64,000 bases of DNA. Origin: Dolosicoccus paucivorans. GTDB taxonomy: Bacteria; Bacillota; Bacilli; Lactobacillales; Aerococcaceae. Each line of letters begins with the position of its first letter. Position 1 is the first letter of the stretch. Both the position numbers and the translations under genes were made by a program. Where the stretch lies: contig NZ_FNEL01000001.1 of NCBI RefSeq assembly GCF_900100125.1, positions 1-64,000 on the forward strand, read 5' to 3'. Below are positions 62,617 to 64,000 of the stretch, in pieces. The notes under the pieces are model-generated. The model did no database searches. It was given only the letters and a program-made list of their open reading frames with translations, and had not been told where the DNA came from.

Positions 62617-64000
62617 ATGAAGTCACTATGGAAACAAATAAAGCCTTTTTGGCCTCTTGTTTTATTTATTATTATGTTTCAAATCGTTCAATCTTACACG
62701 ACTTTACTTTTACCCGATTATACTTCTAAATTAATCGACGTAGGAATTCAAGATAAAGGATTTGAATATGCGGTTCCTTTTAAGATAAGTCAAGATGATT
62801 ATGAACAAATAATAATGTATGCAACACCAGAAGAAAGACAGTTATTTGAAGAACATTACGAATTAAACCAACAAACTTATCAACTAAAAGAAGGCGTTCA
62901 ATCAGACCCAGCTCAACTGGAATCGCTGAGTCGTTCTTTAACAGATTTATTTGCGCTGTTTGGTGCGTTAAATGAAGGACAAAAAGTGATTGAAGAAAAA
63001 ATGCAACATGAGGGGATGAACGCTCAAGATCTTGCGACTCTTTCTCCTGAAGCTGTTCGTACCACGCTGAATGATGAATTAAACAAACTAGGTCCAAATG
63101 TGAAACATAGTGTGGCAATTCATTATATTCAACGCTTATATGAAAGGACCGGTGGCTCACTGGATGACTACCAAATGAGCTATCTATTAAGTGAAGGAAA
63201 GAAAATGGGTGTTTTATCCTTCATTTCTTTAGCAGCTGCTTTATGTGCTCACTATATTTCAGCAAAAGTAGGAGCGAAAGTAGGGCGAATTTTACGCCGT
63301 GACACCTTCAAAAAAGTCTTGAGTTTTTCTCAAGAAGACACCAATGAATTTTCAACCGCTTCTTTAATTACGCGAAGCACTAACGATATTCAACAAATTC
63401 AAATGGTTGTGACTCTTCTTTTACGAATGACGATGTATGCACCCATTTTAGCTGCTGGTGCAGTCATGCATGTTTTAAAAACAAATGTACAAATGTCATG
63501 GATCATTGCTTTAGCCGTCGGGATTGTAGTCGCTATTGTTAGCGGATTATTGTATTTAACAATGCCTAAATTCAAGCTCCTTCAACAACAAGTGGATGAA
63601 GTAAACTTACAAGCTCGAGAAGTGTTAACGGGACTAGAAGTGATTCGTGCTTTTGGTCGTCAAAATTATGCAGAACGACAATTTGACCAAGCCAACACCC
63701 AGTTGCGTGACACTTATTTATTTACTAACCGTTTAATGTCACTCATGATGCCATTAATGATGGTTGTGATGAACGGAATATCTGTTTTAATTGTCTGGAC
63801 TTCTGCGGGGTTAATTGCCGAAGGTCAAATGCAAGTCGGAGCGATGACTGCTTTTATTAACTACACCATTCAAATTATCTTTGCCTTTTTAATGGTCAGT
63901 ATGATGGCGGTTATTTTACCTCGTGCGTTAGTATCTGCAGATCGGGTTCAAGAAGTACTGGATAAGCCACTTTCGATCAAAAATCCCGAAAATCCAGTGG
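62617..64000 (+). CDS. ABC exporter, permease part (truncated by window end)
   Basis: Reads open from ATG 62617 (GAAAGGAG upstream) to the window edge, 461 residues so far. Type-I ABC exporter membrane domain: SLWKQIKPFWPLVLFI helix 1, then an extracytoplasmic insert of about 140 residues (about 48-190) before helix 2 (GVLSFISLAAALCAHYI), and the cytoplasmic motif STASLITRSTNDIQQIQ typical of heterodimeric multidrug exporters. The ATPase domain would begin just beyond the edge. Such insert-bearing exporters usually occur as adjacent gene pairs in Firmicutes. Confidence 0.88.
   Translation, partial: MKSLWKQIKPFWPLVLFIIMFQIVQSYTTLLLPDYTSKLIDVGIQDKGFEYAVPFKISQDDYEQIIMYATPEERQLFEEHYELNQQTYQLKEGVQSDPAQLESLSRSLTDLFALFGALNEGQKVIEEKMQHEGMNAQDLATLSPEAVRTTLNDELNKLGPNVKHSVAIHYIQRLYERTGGSLDDYQMSYLLSEGKKMGVLSFISLAAALCAHYISAKVGAKVGRILRRDTFKKVLSFSQEDTNEFSTASLITRSTNDIQQIQMVVTLLLRMTMYAPILAAGAVMHVLKTNVQMSWIIALAVGIVVAIVSGLLYLTMPKFKLLQQQVDEVNLQAREVLTGLEVIRAFGRQNYAERQFDQANTQLRDTYLFTNRLMSLMMPLMMVVMNGISVLIVWTSAGLIAEGQMQVGAMTAFINYTIQIIFAFLMVSMMAVILPRALVSADRVQEVLDKPLSIKNPENPV

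Noticed and set aside
62780-63160. A 126-residue minus-strand frame inside the ABC exporter gene
   Set aside because: It lies opposite the extracytoplasmic insert of an open, well-supported plus-strand gene and has no ribosome binding site.
1-64000. CRISPR arrays, tRNA and rRNA genes, prophage or conjugative elements
   Set aside because: No regularly spaced repeats, no cloverleaf or rRNA sequence, and no phage or transfer genes were seen; the IS30 element is the only mobile element.

Overview
The window is chromosomal DNA of a low-GC Gram-positive coccus or rod of the order Lactobacillales; the gene set and protein sequences suggest the Carnobacteriaceae/Aerococcaceae side, but genus cannot be fixed from sequence alone. 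Pointers are the S10-spc-alpha order without map, a zinc-type 61-residue S14, NrdIEF, CopY, murB-potABCD, T-box and cop-box regulation, AAGGAGG ribosome binding sites and low GC.

Layout. (1) 1-1250: an intact IS30-family element cut close to the window edge. (2) 1288-3634: two tandem BASS-family transporters behind a leader peptide with four consecutive Ile codons and a terminator/antiterminator. (3) 3681-17860: the complete S10-spc-alpha ribosomal operon (rpsJ to rplQ, with secY, adk, infA, rpoA), ending in a chain of hairpins. (4) 17912-22587: ecfA1-ecfA2-ecfT, truA, a GNAT enzyme and an aldo/keto reductase. (5) 22616-30855: branched-chain amino acid (BCAA) block: a first LivJ-type binding protein behind a four-Leu leader peptide, a second LivJ plus livHMGF and an AcuB-like CBS protein behind a Val-Val-Ile-Ile-Ile leader peptide, then the azlCD exporter. 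(6) 30868-35577: an ABC-F ATPase and copY-copA. (7) 35665-48590: nrdIEF, pta, an orphan DUF4430 lipoprotein, tsaE, GNAT, murB, potABCD, gtrA and a GT2 glycosyltransferase. (8) 48596-50613 and 53264-59303: menaquinone (menA, polyprenyl diphosphate synthase) and cytochrome bd (cydABDC) genes, flanking a Met T-box-controlled metA-metY pair. (9) 59340-64000: ytoQ-like, CpXC protein, rpiA, a hypoxanthine-DNA-glycosylase-like gene, a secreted protein and the start of an ABC exporter.

Two things stand out. First, three separate transport units carry ribosome-mediated attenuators with the same logic: a 17-28 residue leader peptide with a run of one type of BCAA codon, then mutually exclusive hairpins ending in an intrinsic terminator. 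The codons differ per unit (Ile4, Leu4, Val2Ile3), and the two liv attenuators share their terminator core, so they look like a duplicated sensor whose amino acid specificity was re-coded together with the duplicated binding protein. Second, five of the six respiratory genes are broken (five frame-shifting changes and one in-frame stop, six lesions in total), while every other complete gene in the window reads cleanly; only cydB is intact. This looks like coordinated decay, or switching-off, of the quinone/cytochrome bd module in a fermentative lineage.

No tRNA, rRNA or CRISPR array was seen. All functional calls rest on reading the sequence and on family knowledge; no database search was run.
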